Assembly: GCF_011393335.1 (NCBI RefSeq)
Contig: NZ_CP049865.1
Location: 2,188,722-2,252,721, forward strand
DNA length: 64,000 bases
Direction: 5' to 3'
DNA from: Propioniciclava coleopterorum
GTDB lineage: Bacteria; Actinomycetota; Actinomycetes; Propionibacteriales; Propionibacteriaceae
Part shown: positions 1 to 8,153 of the stretch, one piece after another
Layout: each line of letters begins with the position of its first letter
Position numbering within the stretch: the stretch's first letter is position 1
Position numbers and translations under genes: made by a program
Notes under the pieces: generated by a model
Databases searched by the model: none
What the model saw: only the letters and a program-made list of their open reading frames with translations
Told to the model about the DNA's origin: nothing

Positions 1-584
1 GCCCCGGCGCCGTGCGGAACTCGCGCGTCGCCGAGCTCGTCACCGGCGCCGAGGCGTGGGTCGGCTTCGTCCTGCACGCCGACGACATGGCGCACGCCAC
101 GTCGCTGCTGGCGGGCGCCCCCGGGATCGGGGCGATCGCCGGGCGGGACGCCGACCGCCGGACGCCGAGCGGGGACCTGCTGCGCTGGACGTCGGCGATG
201 GGGCAGGAGTGGGAGTTCGGCACCGACGCGCCGTTCCTCATCACCTGGCCCGACGGCTCCCCGTCGCTCGACGCGACGGCCGGCGACCTGGTCGCCGTCG
301 TCGTCAACAGCCCCGAGGGGCGGCTGCCGGAGATCCTGCGACGCTGCGGGCACGCGCCGCGCTCCGAGGCGGGCGGCGCCGCGTTCTGGGACCTGGACGG
401 CGGCCCGACGCTGATCACGGTCGCGGACGGCCGGGCCGCGGGCGTGGTCGGGGCGGCGCTGCGGCGTCCGGACGCGGCCCCGGCCGACGTGGGGCCCGAC
501 GACGTGGCCTGGCTGCTGGGCCGGCCGAGCACCGGTGCCGTGACGTTCACGCCGCGCGGCGGTGTGGAGTGGGTGACGACGTGA
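1..584 (+). CDS. VOC / glyoxalase-like protein, 5' end cut by window edge
   Basis: The reading frame is open to the first bases of the window, so the true start lies upstream; about 190 residues are visible. The sequence resembles the C-terminal part of the glyoxalase_3 type of the vicinal-oxygen-chelate fold (a WVGFVLHADD segment introducing the second half, then alternating beta strands and a terminal VTFTPRGGVEWV strand). Family members are metal-dependent isomerases, dioxygenases or lyases, or have no known activity; nothing here identifies a substrate. The stop codon overlaps a GTGA just before the amidohydrolase start at 593, so the two genes are probably co-transcribed. Family assignment is moderate, function unknown. 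Confidence 0.65.
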   Translation, partial: PGAVRNSRVAELVTGAEAWVGFVLHADDMAHATSLLAGAPGIGAIAGRDADRRTPSGDLLRWTSAMGQEWEFGTDAPFLITWPDGSPSLDATAGDLVAVVVNSPEGRLPEILRRCGHAPRSEAGGAAFWDLDGGPTLITVADGRAAGVVGAALRRPDAAPADVGPDDVAWLLGRPSTGAVTFTPRGGVEWVTT

Positions 585-592
585 GGAGCGAC

Positions 593-1837
593 ATGCGCGA
601 CGCGACGATCCGGATCGGTGCGGGCTTCGACGGCCACCGGGAGGTGGACGGCCTCGACCTGCGCGTGCGCGACGGTCGGATCGTCGAGCGCGGCGCCGCC
701 GGGACGCTGGCCGGCGGCGAGGTGGTCGACCTGACCGACCACTACGTCACGCCCGGGCTGGTGGACGCCCACGTCCACCTCAACTCCCAGGGCGGCCGCT
801 CGCTGGCGCAGTGCCTCGCGACCCCGTACAGCCTGGAACTGTTCCAGGCCGTCGCCAACGGGCGCGAGCTGCTGCGCCACGGCGTCACAGCCGCGCGCGA
901 CCTCAGCGGGGTGCCGACCGGCTTCCGGGACGCCCTCGCGGCGGGCCTCGCGCCGGGGCCACGGCTCCGCGTCGCGGTGACGCCGCTGGGACGCACCGGC
1001 GGCCACGGCGACCGCTGGACGCGCAGCGGCGTCGACGCGATGCCCGAGCAGCCCGAGGTGCCCTCGGGGCTCGTCGACGGCCCGCTCGAGGTCAAGAAGC
1101 TCATCCGCGTGCTGATGCGCCTGGGCGTGGACTGCGTGAAGGTCTACGCGTCCGGCGGCGTCACCAGCAGCACCGAGTCGGCGCAGGCGGCCGGCCTGGA
1201 CGCCGAGGAACTCGACGCGGCGGTGCGCACCGCGGCCGAGGGTGGCCGCGCGGTCGCCTCGCACGCCACCTCGCTGGAGGGGGCCCGCCTCAGCGTCCGC
1301 GCCGGCGTCCACACCCTCGAGCACGGCATGTACCTCGACGACGACCTGGCCGCGGACATGGTCGCGCGCGGCACCTTCCTGGTGCCCACGCTCGTCGCGC
1401 CCCTCAGCCTGATCCGGCGCGGGGAGGCGGGCGACCCGGCCGTCCCCGCCGCGACGCTGGCCAAGGCGCGTGCCGTCGCCGACGACCACCGCGTCAGCCT
1501 GGCGCTCGCGCTGGCCCGCGGCGTCCGGATCGCGGTCGGTTCGGACGCGGGCTCGGTGCCCTACGGCAGCGGGACGCTGCAGGAGTGCGTCCTTCTGGCG
1601 GAGGCGGGGCTGGCGCCCGACGCCGTGCTGCGCGCCGTCACGACCGACGCTGCGGCCGCCGCCGGATTCTCCGGTGGCGAGGGGAGCCTCGACGTGGGCG
1701 CCCCGGCCGATCTGATCGCCTGGGACGCCTCCCCGATCGCCGACCCGGCCGTCCTCGGCGACCCGCGCCGGCAGACGCAGGTCCGGCAGGGCGGCGTCGT
1801 CGTCGCCGAGCGGGGCGCGCTGCGGCCCACGCCCTGA
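593..1837 (+). CDS. Metal-dependent amidohydrolase (imidazolonepropionase-like)
   Basis: A 414-residue member of the amidohydrolase superfamily, whose TIM-barrel metal enzymes cleave C-N or C-O bonds in cyclic or acyl substrates. Visible hallmarks are an N-terminal beta-sandwich segment, the strand-1 metal motif HVHLN after the YVTPGLVDAH lead-in, a possible metal-bridging lysine in CVKVYASGGV, conserved histidines in ASHATSLEGA and LEHGMYLD, and the strand-8 aspartate in GSDAGSVPYG. I chose ATG 593 because GAGGAG sits four bases upstream; GTG 581, overlapping the previous stop, is an alternative. It is the second gene of a catabolic operon continuing to 5518. Substrate unknown; a cyclic amide, lactone or dipeptide-like compound is possible. 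Confidence 0.85.
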   Translation: MRDATIRIGAGFDGHREVDGLDLRVRDGRIVERGAAGTLAGGEVVDLTDHYVTPGLVDAHVHLNSQGGRSLAQCLATPYSLELFQAVANGRELLRHGVTAARDLSGVPTGFRDALAAGLAPGPRLRVAVTPLGRTGGHGDRWTRSGVDAMPEQPEVPSGLVDGPLEVKKLIRVLMRLGVDCVKVYASGGVTSSTESAQAAGLDAEELDAAVRTAAEGGRAVASHATSLEGARLSVRAGVHTLEHGMYLDDDLAADMVARGTFLVPTLVAPLSLIRRGEAGDPAVPAATLAKARAVADDHRVSLALALARGVRIAVGSDAGSVPYGSGTLQECVLLAEAGLAPDAVLRAVTTDAAAAAGFSGGEGSLDVGAPADLIAWDASPIADPAVLGDPRRQTQVRQGGVVVAERGALRPTP

Positions 1838-1846
1838 CCCCACCCC

Positions 1847-1866
1847 GCGGCGCCGCCCGGCGCCGC
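1847..1866 (+). terminator. GC hairpin between amidohydrolase and MDR genes
   Basis: Perfect 8-bp inverted repeat (GCGGCGCC, loop GCCC, GGCGCCGC) starting 9 bases after the amidohydrolase stop. There is no T-tract, so it may be a weak terminator or a processing/stability hairpin separating the two parts of the operon. Confidence 0.4.
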
Positions 1867-1936
1867 GACCCGCCCCCTCACTCGACCACGCCGCGGCACA
1901 GGGGCCGCGCGCGTTCCCACCAGGAAAGGTTCGTCC

Positions 1937-2956
1937 ATGAAAGCGCTCGTCATCCAGCAGTCGGGGCCCATCCGGGAGTCCTGCGTGATCCAGGAGATCG
2001 ACCGTCCGGCCCCCGGGCCCGGGGAGGTCCTGGTGCAGGTGGAGGCGTCCACGTTCAACTACCACGACGTGTTCACCGTGCGCGGGATGCCGGGCATCAC
2101 GATCGGGTACCCGCGCGTCCCCGGCCTGGACGCCGCCGGGCGGGTCATCGCCGCCGGCGAGGGCGTGGACCCGGCCCTGGTCGGGACGCGCTGCGTCGTG
2201 TTCCCGCTGCACCCGACCAAGGGGCTGATGGGCGAGATGCTCGACGGCGGGATGGCCGAGTACCTCGTCGCGCACGCCGACCAGGTGCTGCCCATCTCCG
2301 AGGAGATGGACGCCGCGGAGGCCGCGTCGCTGGGCGTCGCGTACGGCACCGCCTACCGGATGCTGATCACCAAGAAGACGGTGAACCCCGGCGACCGCGT
2401 CCTCGTGTTGGGCGCCGCCGGCGGCGTCGGCGTGGCGGCCGTCCAGCTCTGCAAGGACCTGGGCGCGGAGGTGATCGCGGCCGTCGGCAGCGAGGACAAG
2501 GCCGAGGTGATGCGGGCCATCGGCGCCGACGCGGTCGTGAACTACCGCGAGCACGACTTCCGCAAGTGGGTCTTCGAGCACTACGGCAAGCCGTCGCGCC
2601 GCGACCCGGGCACCGGCCTGGACGTCGTGGTGAACTCCACCGGCGGCGACACCTGGGTCGACGGGCTGAAGTGCCTGCGCCGCGGCGGCCGGGTGGCCGT
2701 CTGCGGGGCCACCGCCGGGTTCGACCCGAAGGAGGACCTGCGCTTCGTGTGGACGTTCGAGCTGTCGATCGTCGGCTCGACGGGCTTCACCCGGCCCGAG
2801 GTCGAGGAGGTCATTCGGCTCACCGAGGCGGGGCGCCTGCGCCCCCTGGTCTCGACGCGCCTTCGGCTCGACGACGCGGTCGAGGGCCTGGCGATGCTCG
2901 AGGACCGCACCGCGATCGGCAAGGTCGCCATCCTCCCGGGCGGGGCGACGGCATGA
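1937..2956 (+). CDS. Zinc-free MDR family NADPH:quinone oxidoreductase-like protein
   Basis: A 339-residue medium-chain dehydrogenase/reductase. The N-terminal GroES-like domain lacks the cysteine ligands of zinc alcohol dehydrogenases (it has STFNYHD at the usual GxCxTD position), which points to the quinone-oxidoreductase/enoyl-reductase branch. The Rossmann half carries the nucleotide motif LGAAGGVGVAAVQL near residue 157, typical of NADPH-dependent quinone or 2-enoyl reductases. SD-like AGGAAAGG precedes ATG 1937. The stop overlaps the next start (ATGA), implying translational coupling with the thioesterase. In the operon it could reduce an unsaturated acyl or carbonyl intermediate; that role is inference. 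Confidence 0.85.
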   Translation: MKALVIQQSGPIRESCVIQEIDRPAPGPGEVLVQVEASTFNYHDVFTVRGMPGITIGYPRVPGLDAAGRVIAAGEGVDPALVGTRCVVFPLHPTKGLMGEMLDGGMAEYLVAHADQVLPISEEMDAAEAASLGVAYGTAYRMLITKKTVNPGDRVLVLGAAGGVGVAAVQLCKDLGAEVIAAVGSEDKAEVMRAIGADAVVNYREHDFRKWVFEHYGKPSRRDPGTGLDVVVNSTGGDTWVDGLKCLRRGGRVAVCGATAGFDPKEDLRFVWTFELSIVGSTGFTRPEVEEVIRLTEAGRLRPLVSTRLRLDDAVEGLAMLEDRTAIGKVAILPGGATA

Positions 2957-3369
2957 GCACGCTGGAGCACATCAACGGGCGGCTGGCCGCGTCGGAGTTC
3001 TACGCGAGCATGGGGCTGGTCGCGACCGACCTCGCGCCGGACCGCCTGGAACTGCGGGCCACGCTCGGCGCGCCGTACATCGTCGGCGGCGAGCAGGGGT
3101 TCGTCCACGGCGGCATCCTGGCGACCCTGCTCGACCTGACCGGCGACTGGGCACTGTTCGGGGCCGGCATGGCGCCCGGCCCGACCGTGACCCTGACCGT
3201 GAACTACCTGCGCCCGGTTCCCGCCGGGGCGGTGCGCTGCGTGGGCGAGGTGCTGCGGCTGGGACGGCGTCACGCCTTCTGCCGGGCGAGCATCCTGGCC
3301 GAGGACGGCACGCTGCTGTGCTTCGGCGAGGGCGTGTACGTGCCCGCGGCGGCCCCGGAGGAACCGTGA
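2953..3369 (+). CDS. PaaI-type hotdog-fold thioesterase
   Basis: 138 residues, the normal size of a single hotdog domain. It shows the PaaI/4HBT signature FVHGGILATLLDLTGDWA (HGG turn followed by the central helix with an acidic residue) and a C-terminal strand LTVNYLRPVPAGAV. Such enzymes hydrolyse acyl- or aryl-CoA thioesters, often to rescue CoA in aromatic or fatty-acid catabolism. ATGA overlap with the MDR gene upstream and TGATG overlap with the ligase downstream show tight coupling. Pairing with an acyl-CoA ligase suggests that the operon handles a CoA-activated organic acid. Confidence 0.85.
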   Translation: MSTLEHINGRLAASEFYASMGLVATDLAPDRLELRATLGAPYIVGGEQGFVHGGILATLLDLTGDWALFGAGMAPGPTVTLTVNYLRPVPAGAVRCVGEVLRLGRRHAFCRASILAEDGTLLCFGEGVYVPAAAPEEP

Positions 3370-4784
3370 TGTTCACCGGGCTGGTGGATCGGCGCCGCGG
3401 CGGCGCGACCGCGATCCTGGAGGCGGGCCAGAGCGGCTGGCGCCGCGTCAGCTACGACGAACTGCTGCGCGCGGCGGCGCTGCGCCGGGAGGGGCTGGCC
3501 CGGACGCTGCGCCCCGGCCAGCTGGTCTTCCTGCGCGGGAACAACTCCTCGGCGTGGCTGGCGAGCTTCCTGGCGGCGACGGACGCCGGCGCGGTGGTCG
3601 TCCCCCTGCCCGTCAGCACGCCCGAGCCCAAGGTTCGCGCGCTGGCCGAGCGGCTGGGGGTCACCGCGATGCTGGACGCCGCCCACGACTTCGCGCCGAC
3701 CCGGCTGCCGCACGCCGCCGACGCGCCGCCACCGCCCGCGGGCACGGCGGTTGTGCTGCTCTCCTCGGGCACGACGGGGGAGCCCAAGGGCATCTGCCTG
3801 GGCGCCGAGGGGTTGGCCTGGGGGATCCGCGCCGAGGCGCCCGCGAACCGGTTCGTGGGCCGCCCCCGGCTCGTCACCGGGCCGCTCAGCCACATGAACG
3901 GGCTGACCAACTCCCTGCGCACGCTGGCGGGTGGCGGCACGGTCGTCTACCCGGCCGACCTGTCCGGACGCGGCGTCGAGGACGCGCTCGTCCACGGGCG
4001 CGTGGAGGAGGTGCTCGCCGTCCCGGCGCTGTTCGCCAAGCTGCTCACCGAGGGCCGCGCCGGCGTCACGTTCCCGCTCGTGCAGCACGTGTCGCTGGGC
4101 TCCGCTGCGCCGTCGGAGGAACTCGCCGGCTTGATCGCGGCGGCCTTCCCCGAGGCGGTGGTCACGAACCGGTACGGCACGACCGAGGCGGGCTTCATCG
4201 TCTTCCAGTTCGACTCCGACGCGCCGTTGACGTCGCTGGGGCGGCCCGACCCGCGCGTCGAGGTCCGGCTGCGCGACGCGGCCGACGTCGAGGGCGGCAG
4301 CGAGGGCGTCCTGCAGGTGCGCTCGCCGCTGCGGGCCCTGGGTTACCTGGGCACGTCGGCGCCGTTCCCCCTGGAGGCCGACGGCTTCGTCGACACCGGG
4401 GACCGGTTCCGGGTCGGACCCGACGGCCGGTGGGCCTGGCTCGGACGCGCCGACGACATGGTCGACTGCGGCGGCCAGCTCATCTCCCTGGAGGAGGTGG
4501 CGCAGGCCGTGCGCAGCCACCCCGGCGTCCTCAACGCCCAGGCGGTCGCCGTGCCGTCGGCCACCAAGGCCAACAAGCCGGTGGTCTTCGTCGTCCCGCG
4601 GGGCGACGCGGCCCCGGGCGAGGAGGAACTGCGGGCCTGGGCGTCGCAACAGCTGGACCCCGTCGCGCTGCCGCGGCAGGTGTGGCTGCTGGACGCCCTG
4701 CCGGTGGGTGCCGCGGGCAAGGTCGACCTGGCCGCGCTGCGGCAGCGGGCGCTCGCGGAGGCCCGCCCCGAGGTGCGCCTGTGA
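3369..4784 (+). CDS. AMP-forming acyl-CoA synthetase / ligase
   Basis: A 471-residue class I adenylate-forming enzyme, slightly short for the family because its N-terminal region is compact. The P-loop-like motif LLSSGTTGEPKG lies at residues 131-141, followed by RYGTTEAG, the ribose-binding aspartate in FVDTGDRF, the hinge GRADDMVDCGG, and a C-terminal catalytic lysine in AAGKVDL. It should activate a carboxylic acid with ATP to an acyl-adenylate and then a CoA thioester. The hinge motif is atypical (VDCGG rather than IKSGG). Start ATG 3369 overlaps the previous stop by one base. Substrate cannot be read from sequence. Confidence 0.88.
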   Translation: MFTGLVDRRRGGATAILEAGQSGWRRVSYDELLRAAALRREGLARTLRPGQLVFLRGNNSSAWLASFLAATDAGAVVVPLPVSTPEPKVRALAERLGVTAMLDAAHDFAPTRLPHAADAPPPPAGTAVVLLSSGTTGEPKGICLGAEGLAWGIRAEAPANRFVGRPRLVTGPLSHMNGLTNSLRTLAGGGTVVYPADLSGRGVEDALVHGRVEEVLAVPALFAKLLTEGRAGVTFPLVQHVSLGSAAPSEELAGLIAAAFPEAVVTNRYGTTEAGFIVFQFDSDAPLTSLGRPDPRVEVRLRDAADVEGGSEGVLQVRSPLRALGYLGTSAPFPLEADGFVDTGDRFRVGPDGRWAWLGRADDMVDCGGQLISLEEVAQAVRSHPGVLNAQAVAVPSATKANKPVVFVVPRGDAAPGEEELRAWASQQLDPVALPRQVWLLDALPVGAAGKVDLAALRQRALAEARPEVRL

Positions 4785-5518
4785 TCGGCGCCACCTGGCT
4801 CGGGGTGGACGCCGGCGTCTGGCTCGTCGTCCTGGCGATGGTGCTCATCGGCGCCGTCGTCCAGGGCGTCGTCGGCTTCGGGCTCGGGATCGTGGCGGCG
4901 CCCATCGTCGCCGGGGTCGCGCCCGAGCTCATGCCGGGCGCCCTCATCGTCGCGTCGATGCCGCTGCCGCTGCTCACCCTGGGAGGGGAGTGGCGCTCGA
5001 TCGACTGGCGCGCCCTGGGCTGGCTCATGGTCGGGCGGCTGCCCGCGACCGCGGTCGGGGTGGCCCTCGTCGCGGTCATCCCGGTGCGGGCACTCCAGCT
5101 CATCGTCGCGGCGTCAGTGCTGCTGGCGCTGGGGTTGTCGCTGTTCCGGCTCGAGGTCCCGCGCAACCGCGGCACGCTGGCCGGCGCGGGCGCGGTGGCC
5201 GGCATCACCGGCACCACCTCGGCCATCGGCGGCCCGCCGCTGGCGATCGTCCTGCGCAACGACGAGCCGGCGCAGGCGCGGGCCACGATGGCGGTCTACT
5301 TCCTCGTGGGGGCGGTGCTGTCGCTGACCGGCCTGACGCTGACGGGCAGCATCGAGCCCTCCAGCCTGGCGATCGGGGCGCTGGGGACCCCGGCGGCCGT
5401 CTTCGGGTTCCTCGTGGCGCTCCGGCTGCGGCGCCACGTCGCGGGCGGCCGGTTCCGCACCGCCATCACCGCGGTGAGCGCGGTCGCGGCGGTCATCCTG
5501 CTCCTGCGGGCGCTGTAG
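4781..5518 (+). CDS. TauE/SafE-family membrane exporter
   Basis: 245 residues, almost entirely hydrophobic with about eight predicted membrane helices in two similar halves. The half-repeats contain [13 protein letters not shown] and a second copy around [14 protein letters not shown], both characteristic of the TauE/SafE (DUF81) family, which includes sulfite, sulfoacetate and related organic-anion exporters. GTG start overlaps the ligase stop (GTGA). As the last gene of the operon it probably exports an acidic product or by-product of the pathway encoded upstream; the ion is unknown. Confidence 0.85.
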   Translation: MIGATWLGVDAGVWLVVLAMVLIGAVVQGVVGFGLGIVAAPIVAGVAPELMPGALIVASMPLPLLTLGGEWRSIDWRALGWLMVGRLPATAVGVALVAVIPVRALQLIVAASVLLALGLSLFRLEVPRNRGTLAGAGAVAGITGTTSAIGGPPLAIVLRNDEPAQARATMAVYFLVGAVLSLTGLTLTGSIEPSSLAIGALGTPAAVFGFLVALRLRRHVAGGRFRTAITAVSAVAAVILLLRAL

Positions 5519-5524
5519 CGCTCA

Positions 5525-5544
5525 GCGCGCCGGTCGCGGCGCGC
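5525..5544. terminator. Bidirectional hairpin between TauE and GntR genes
   Basis: Seven-bp perfect inverted repeat GCGCGCC / GGCGCGC with a six-base loop between two convergent genes. No T-tract on either strand, so the assignment rests on position and symmetry. Confidence 0.4.
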
Positions 5545-5590
5545 GGTGCCGCTGCGGCGGCTCGGCACCTCCTCGGCGCCCCGCGGCGGC

Positions 5591-6295
5591 TCAGTGCCCC
5601 TGCAGCAGCTTGGTGGCCATCAGCACGTGGTCGCGGGCCGCGACGGCGGCCGCCTCGGCGTCCCCGGCGTGGATGGCCTCGGCGATCCGGACGTGCTGGG
5701 CCCACGAGCGGGCCAGCTCGGCGGGGCTGTAGCCGGCCTCCACCTGGCGGTTGAAGGCCAGGATCGTGTTGCGGTCGGTGTCCTCGGCGAGCCGGGGCGA
5801 GTGGGCCGCCTCGAGGATCCGCCCGTGGAAGGACGCGTTGATGTGCACGCGCTCGTCGCCGCGGAGCTGGTCCGACTCCTCGTACCGGTGGGCCAGCGCC
5901 AGGATCGCGGCCTTCTCCTCGGGGGTGCCGCGGACCGCGGCCAGGTAGGCGGCGTGCGCCTCCAGCGCCGCGCGGACCTGGTAGATGTCCTCGATCTCCG
6001 TCACCGAGTGCCGCCGGACGACCCAGCGCCGCCGCTGCGAGACCACCAGGCCGTCGCGGGCCAGCCGCTGGACGGCCTCGCGCACCGGCGTCCGGCTGAC
6101 GCCGAGCCGCTCGGAGAGCTCGGCCTCGGCCAGCGCCTCCCCGGGCATCAGCTCCCCGGCGACGATCGCCTTCTTCAGCGCCGCGTACACCTTGGAGCTG
6201 GCGAGCAGGCCGGGGCCGCTCTCGCCGGTTTCGGGTCCAGACTCGTCCACGACGCCGACCCTATTGCACGGAGCCGCACCGCTGGGAGCAATCAT
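5591..6295 (-). CDS. GntR-family transcriptional regulator (FCD/FadR type)
   Basis: 234 residues. The N-terminal winged helix (ERLGVSRTPVREAVQRLARD) is the classic GntR DNA-binding signature; the all-helical C-terminal part with histidines such as HINASFHGRI and SWAQHVRIAEAI matches the FCD ligand-binding domain, which binds small organic acids or a metal. It is divergent from the 1-pyrroline-5-carboxylate dehydrogenase gene, with only 45 bases between the starts, and is probably its regulator and autoregulated. A -10 box TAAAGT (6308-6303) lies exactly seven bases before ATG 6295, so the mRNA is probably leaderless. Effector unknown; proline, glutamate or a related acid is plausible from context. 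Confidence 0.85.
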   Translation of the reverse strand: MIAPSGAAPCNRVGVVDESGPETGESGPGLLASSKVYAALKKAIVAGELMPGEALAEAELSERLGVSRTPVREAVQRLARDGLVVSQRRRWVVRRHSVTEIEDIYQVRAALEAHAAYLAAVRGTPEEKAAILALAHRYEESDQLRGDERVHINASFHGRILEAAHSPRLAEDTDRNTILAFNRQVEAGYSPAELARSWAQHVRIAEAIHAGDAEAAAVAARDHVLMATKLLQGH

Positions 6296-6315
6296 GTATG
6301 CAACTTTACATGCAA
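6293..6315. promoter_or_regulatory. Divergent GntR operator/promoter
   Basis: Inverted repeat CATGTA-N8-TACATG (6293-6312), also readable as two ATGCAA direct repeats one helical turn apart (6298, 6310). It covers the -10 box and start codon of the GntR gene and sits just upstream of the dehydrogenase gene, as expected for an autoregulated divergent switch. Binding by this GntR is inferred. Confidence 0.55.
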
Positions 6316-6340
6316 AGGGTCCGCCGGTCATGATGTCGGC

Positions 6341-7972
6341 ATGGATGGAGTGACCCGCGTGCCCCTGCCCGTCAACGAGCCGGTCCTGGGTTACGCCCCG
6401 GGCTCCCCCGAGCGCGCGGCCCTGGAGGCCAGCCTGGACGCGCTCGCGACCCGCGAGCCCGCGCTGCTGCCCGCCTGGATCGGCGGCCGCTTCGTCCCAG
6501 GGTCTGGGGAGCGGATCGACGTGACGATGCCGTCGGACCACGGTCACGTCCTCGGCTGGATCCGGGCGGCGGGCGCCGAGGACGCCCGCGCGGCGGTCGA
6601 CGCCGCGCTGGCCGCCGGGCCCGCGTGGGCGGACCTTCCCTTCGACGAGCGCGCCGCGGTCTTCCTGCGCGCCGCCGACCTGATCGCCGGGCCCTACCGC
6701 GCCGAGATCAACGCCGCCACCATGCTGGGCCAGGGCAAGACGGCCCAGCAGGCCGAGATCGACTCCGCCTGCGAGCTCGTCGACTTCCTGCGGTTCAACG
6801 TTGCCTACGCGCAGCGGATCATGGCCGAGCAGCCCGAGAGCGCGCCCGGGGTGTGGAACCGGATGGAGTACCGCCCCCTGGAGGGTTTCGTCTACGCGAT
6901 CACGCCGTTCAACTTCACCGCGATCGCGGGCAACCTCCCGACCTCGGCCGCGCTCCTGGGCAACCCCGTGGTGTGGAAGCCCGCCGTCACGCAGACCCTC
7001 GCGGCGTCGGTGTTCGCCCGCGTGCTGGCGCAGGCGGGCCTGCCCGGCGGCGTCATCAACATGCTGCCCGGGCATGGCCGCGAGATCTCCGACGTCCTGC
7101 TGGGCCACCGCGACCTGGCCGGCATCCACTTCACCGGCTCGACGCCCGTCTTCCAGTCGCTGTGGCGCCAGGTCGCCGACAACATCGCCGGCTACCGCTC
7201 CTACCCGCGCCTGGTCGGCGAGACCGGCGGCAAGGACTTCGTGGTCGCCCACCCGACCGCCGACCGGGCCGCGCTCGTCACCGCGCTCGTGCGCGGGGCC
7301 TTCGAGTACTCCGGGCAGAAGTGCTCGGCCGCGTCGCGGGCCTACATCGCCCGCTCGGTCTGGGACGACATCCGCGACGACCTCGTGGCGCGCACCGACG
7401 CCCTGGCCGTCGGCGACGTGCGCGACCTGACGAACTTCACCTCGGCGGTCATCGACGAGCGCTCGTTCCGCAAGCTGGCCGCCGTCATCGACGCCTGCCA
7501 CGCCGACCCGGGCATGGACGTCGTCGCCGGCGGCACCTACGACGACAGCGTCGGCTGGTTCGTGCGTCCCACGGTCGTCGTGGGGACCGACCCCGCCTCC
7601 GACCTGTTCACGACCGAGTTCTTCGGCCCCATCCTCGGCGTCCACGTCTACGAGGACGCCGACTTCGAAGCGGTGCTCGACCTCGTCGACGAGGCGTCGC
7701 CCTACGCGCTGACCGGGGCCGTCTTCGCGACCGACCGGGCGGCGGTGCTCGAGGCGTCCCGCCGGCTTCGCTTCACGGCGGGGAACTTCTACGTCAACGA
7801 CAAGCCGACCGGCGCGGTCGTCGGGCAGCAGCCCTTCGGCGGCGCCCGCGCGTCCGGCACCAACGACAAGGCCGGCTCGCTGTGGAACCTCATCCGGTGG
7901 GCCAGCCCGCGCGCCATCAAGGAGGCGCTGGTGCCGCCGACCAGCACCGGCTACCCGCACATGGAGGCCTGA
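6341..7972 (+). CDS. pruA: 1-pyrroline-5-carboxylate dehydrogenase (RocA/PruA type)
   Basis: A 543-residue aldehyde dehydrogenase matching monofunctional P5C dehydrogenase in length and motifs: EGFVYAITPFNFTAIAGNL, the general-base glutamate E294 in LVGETGGKDF, the nucleophile C328 in YSGQKCSAASRAY, and a C-terminal PFGGARASGTNDKAG segment typical of P5CDH. It oxidises glutamate gamma-semialdehyde to glutamate with NAD+, the second step of proline (and arginine/ornithine) catabolism. No proline dehydrogenase gene is nearby in this window. ATG 6341 was chosen as the first in-frame start after the operator. Likely controlled by the divergent GntR regulator. Confidence 0.93.
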   Translation: MDGVTRVPLPVNEPVLGYAPGSPERAALEASLDALATREPALLPAWIGGRFVPGSGERIDVTMPSDHGHVLGWIRAAGAEDARAAVDAALAAGPAWADLPFDERAAVFLRAADLIAGPYRAEINAATMLGQGKTAQQAEIDSACELVDFLRFNVAYAQRIMAEQPESAPGVWNRMEYRPLEGFVYAITPFNFTAIAGNLPTSAALLGNPVVWKPAVTQTLAASVFARVLAQAGLPGGVINMLPGHGREISDVLLGHRDLAGIHFTGSTPVFQSLWRQVADNIAGYRSYPRLVGETGGKDFVVAHPTADRAALVTALVRGAFEYSGQKCSAASRAYIARSVWDDIRDDLVARTDALAVGDVRDLTNFTSAVIDERSFRKLAAVIDACHADPGMDVVAGGTYDDSVGWFVRPTVVVGTDPASDLFTTEFFGPILGVHVYEDADFEAVLDLVDEASPYALTGAVFATDRAAVLEASRRLRFTAGNFYVNDKPTGAVVGQQPFGGARASGTNDKAGSLWNLIRWASPRAIKEALVPPTSTGYPHMEA

Positions 7973-8083
7973 ATCGGTCCGCCGCGCGGGGCGTCCGGAC
8001 CGGGAGGGCGGGCACCCGCGCACCGCCGGGTGGCCCTCGCTCGGGGTGCGGACGGCGTTGTCGCGGCCAAGCGCGGCAATCCG

Positions 8084-8112
8084 TTGACCCCAAGGTGATC
8101 GATCACTAACGT
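8084..8112 (+). promoter_or_regulatory. Promoter with palindromic operator upstream of Gfo/Idh operon
   Basis: TTGACC (-35, 8084-8089) and TAACGT (-10, 8107-8112) with a 17-base spacer. The spacer ends in the perfect 12-bp palindrome GTGATCGATCAC (8095-8106), which has the central CG common in LacI-family operators. A repressor bound here would occlude RNA polymerase. The regulator gene is not in the window. Confidence 0.65.
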
Positions 8113-8153
8113 CGCAGATCAGGACCAACATCCGCGATCGGAAGGCGATCATC

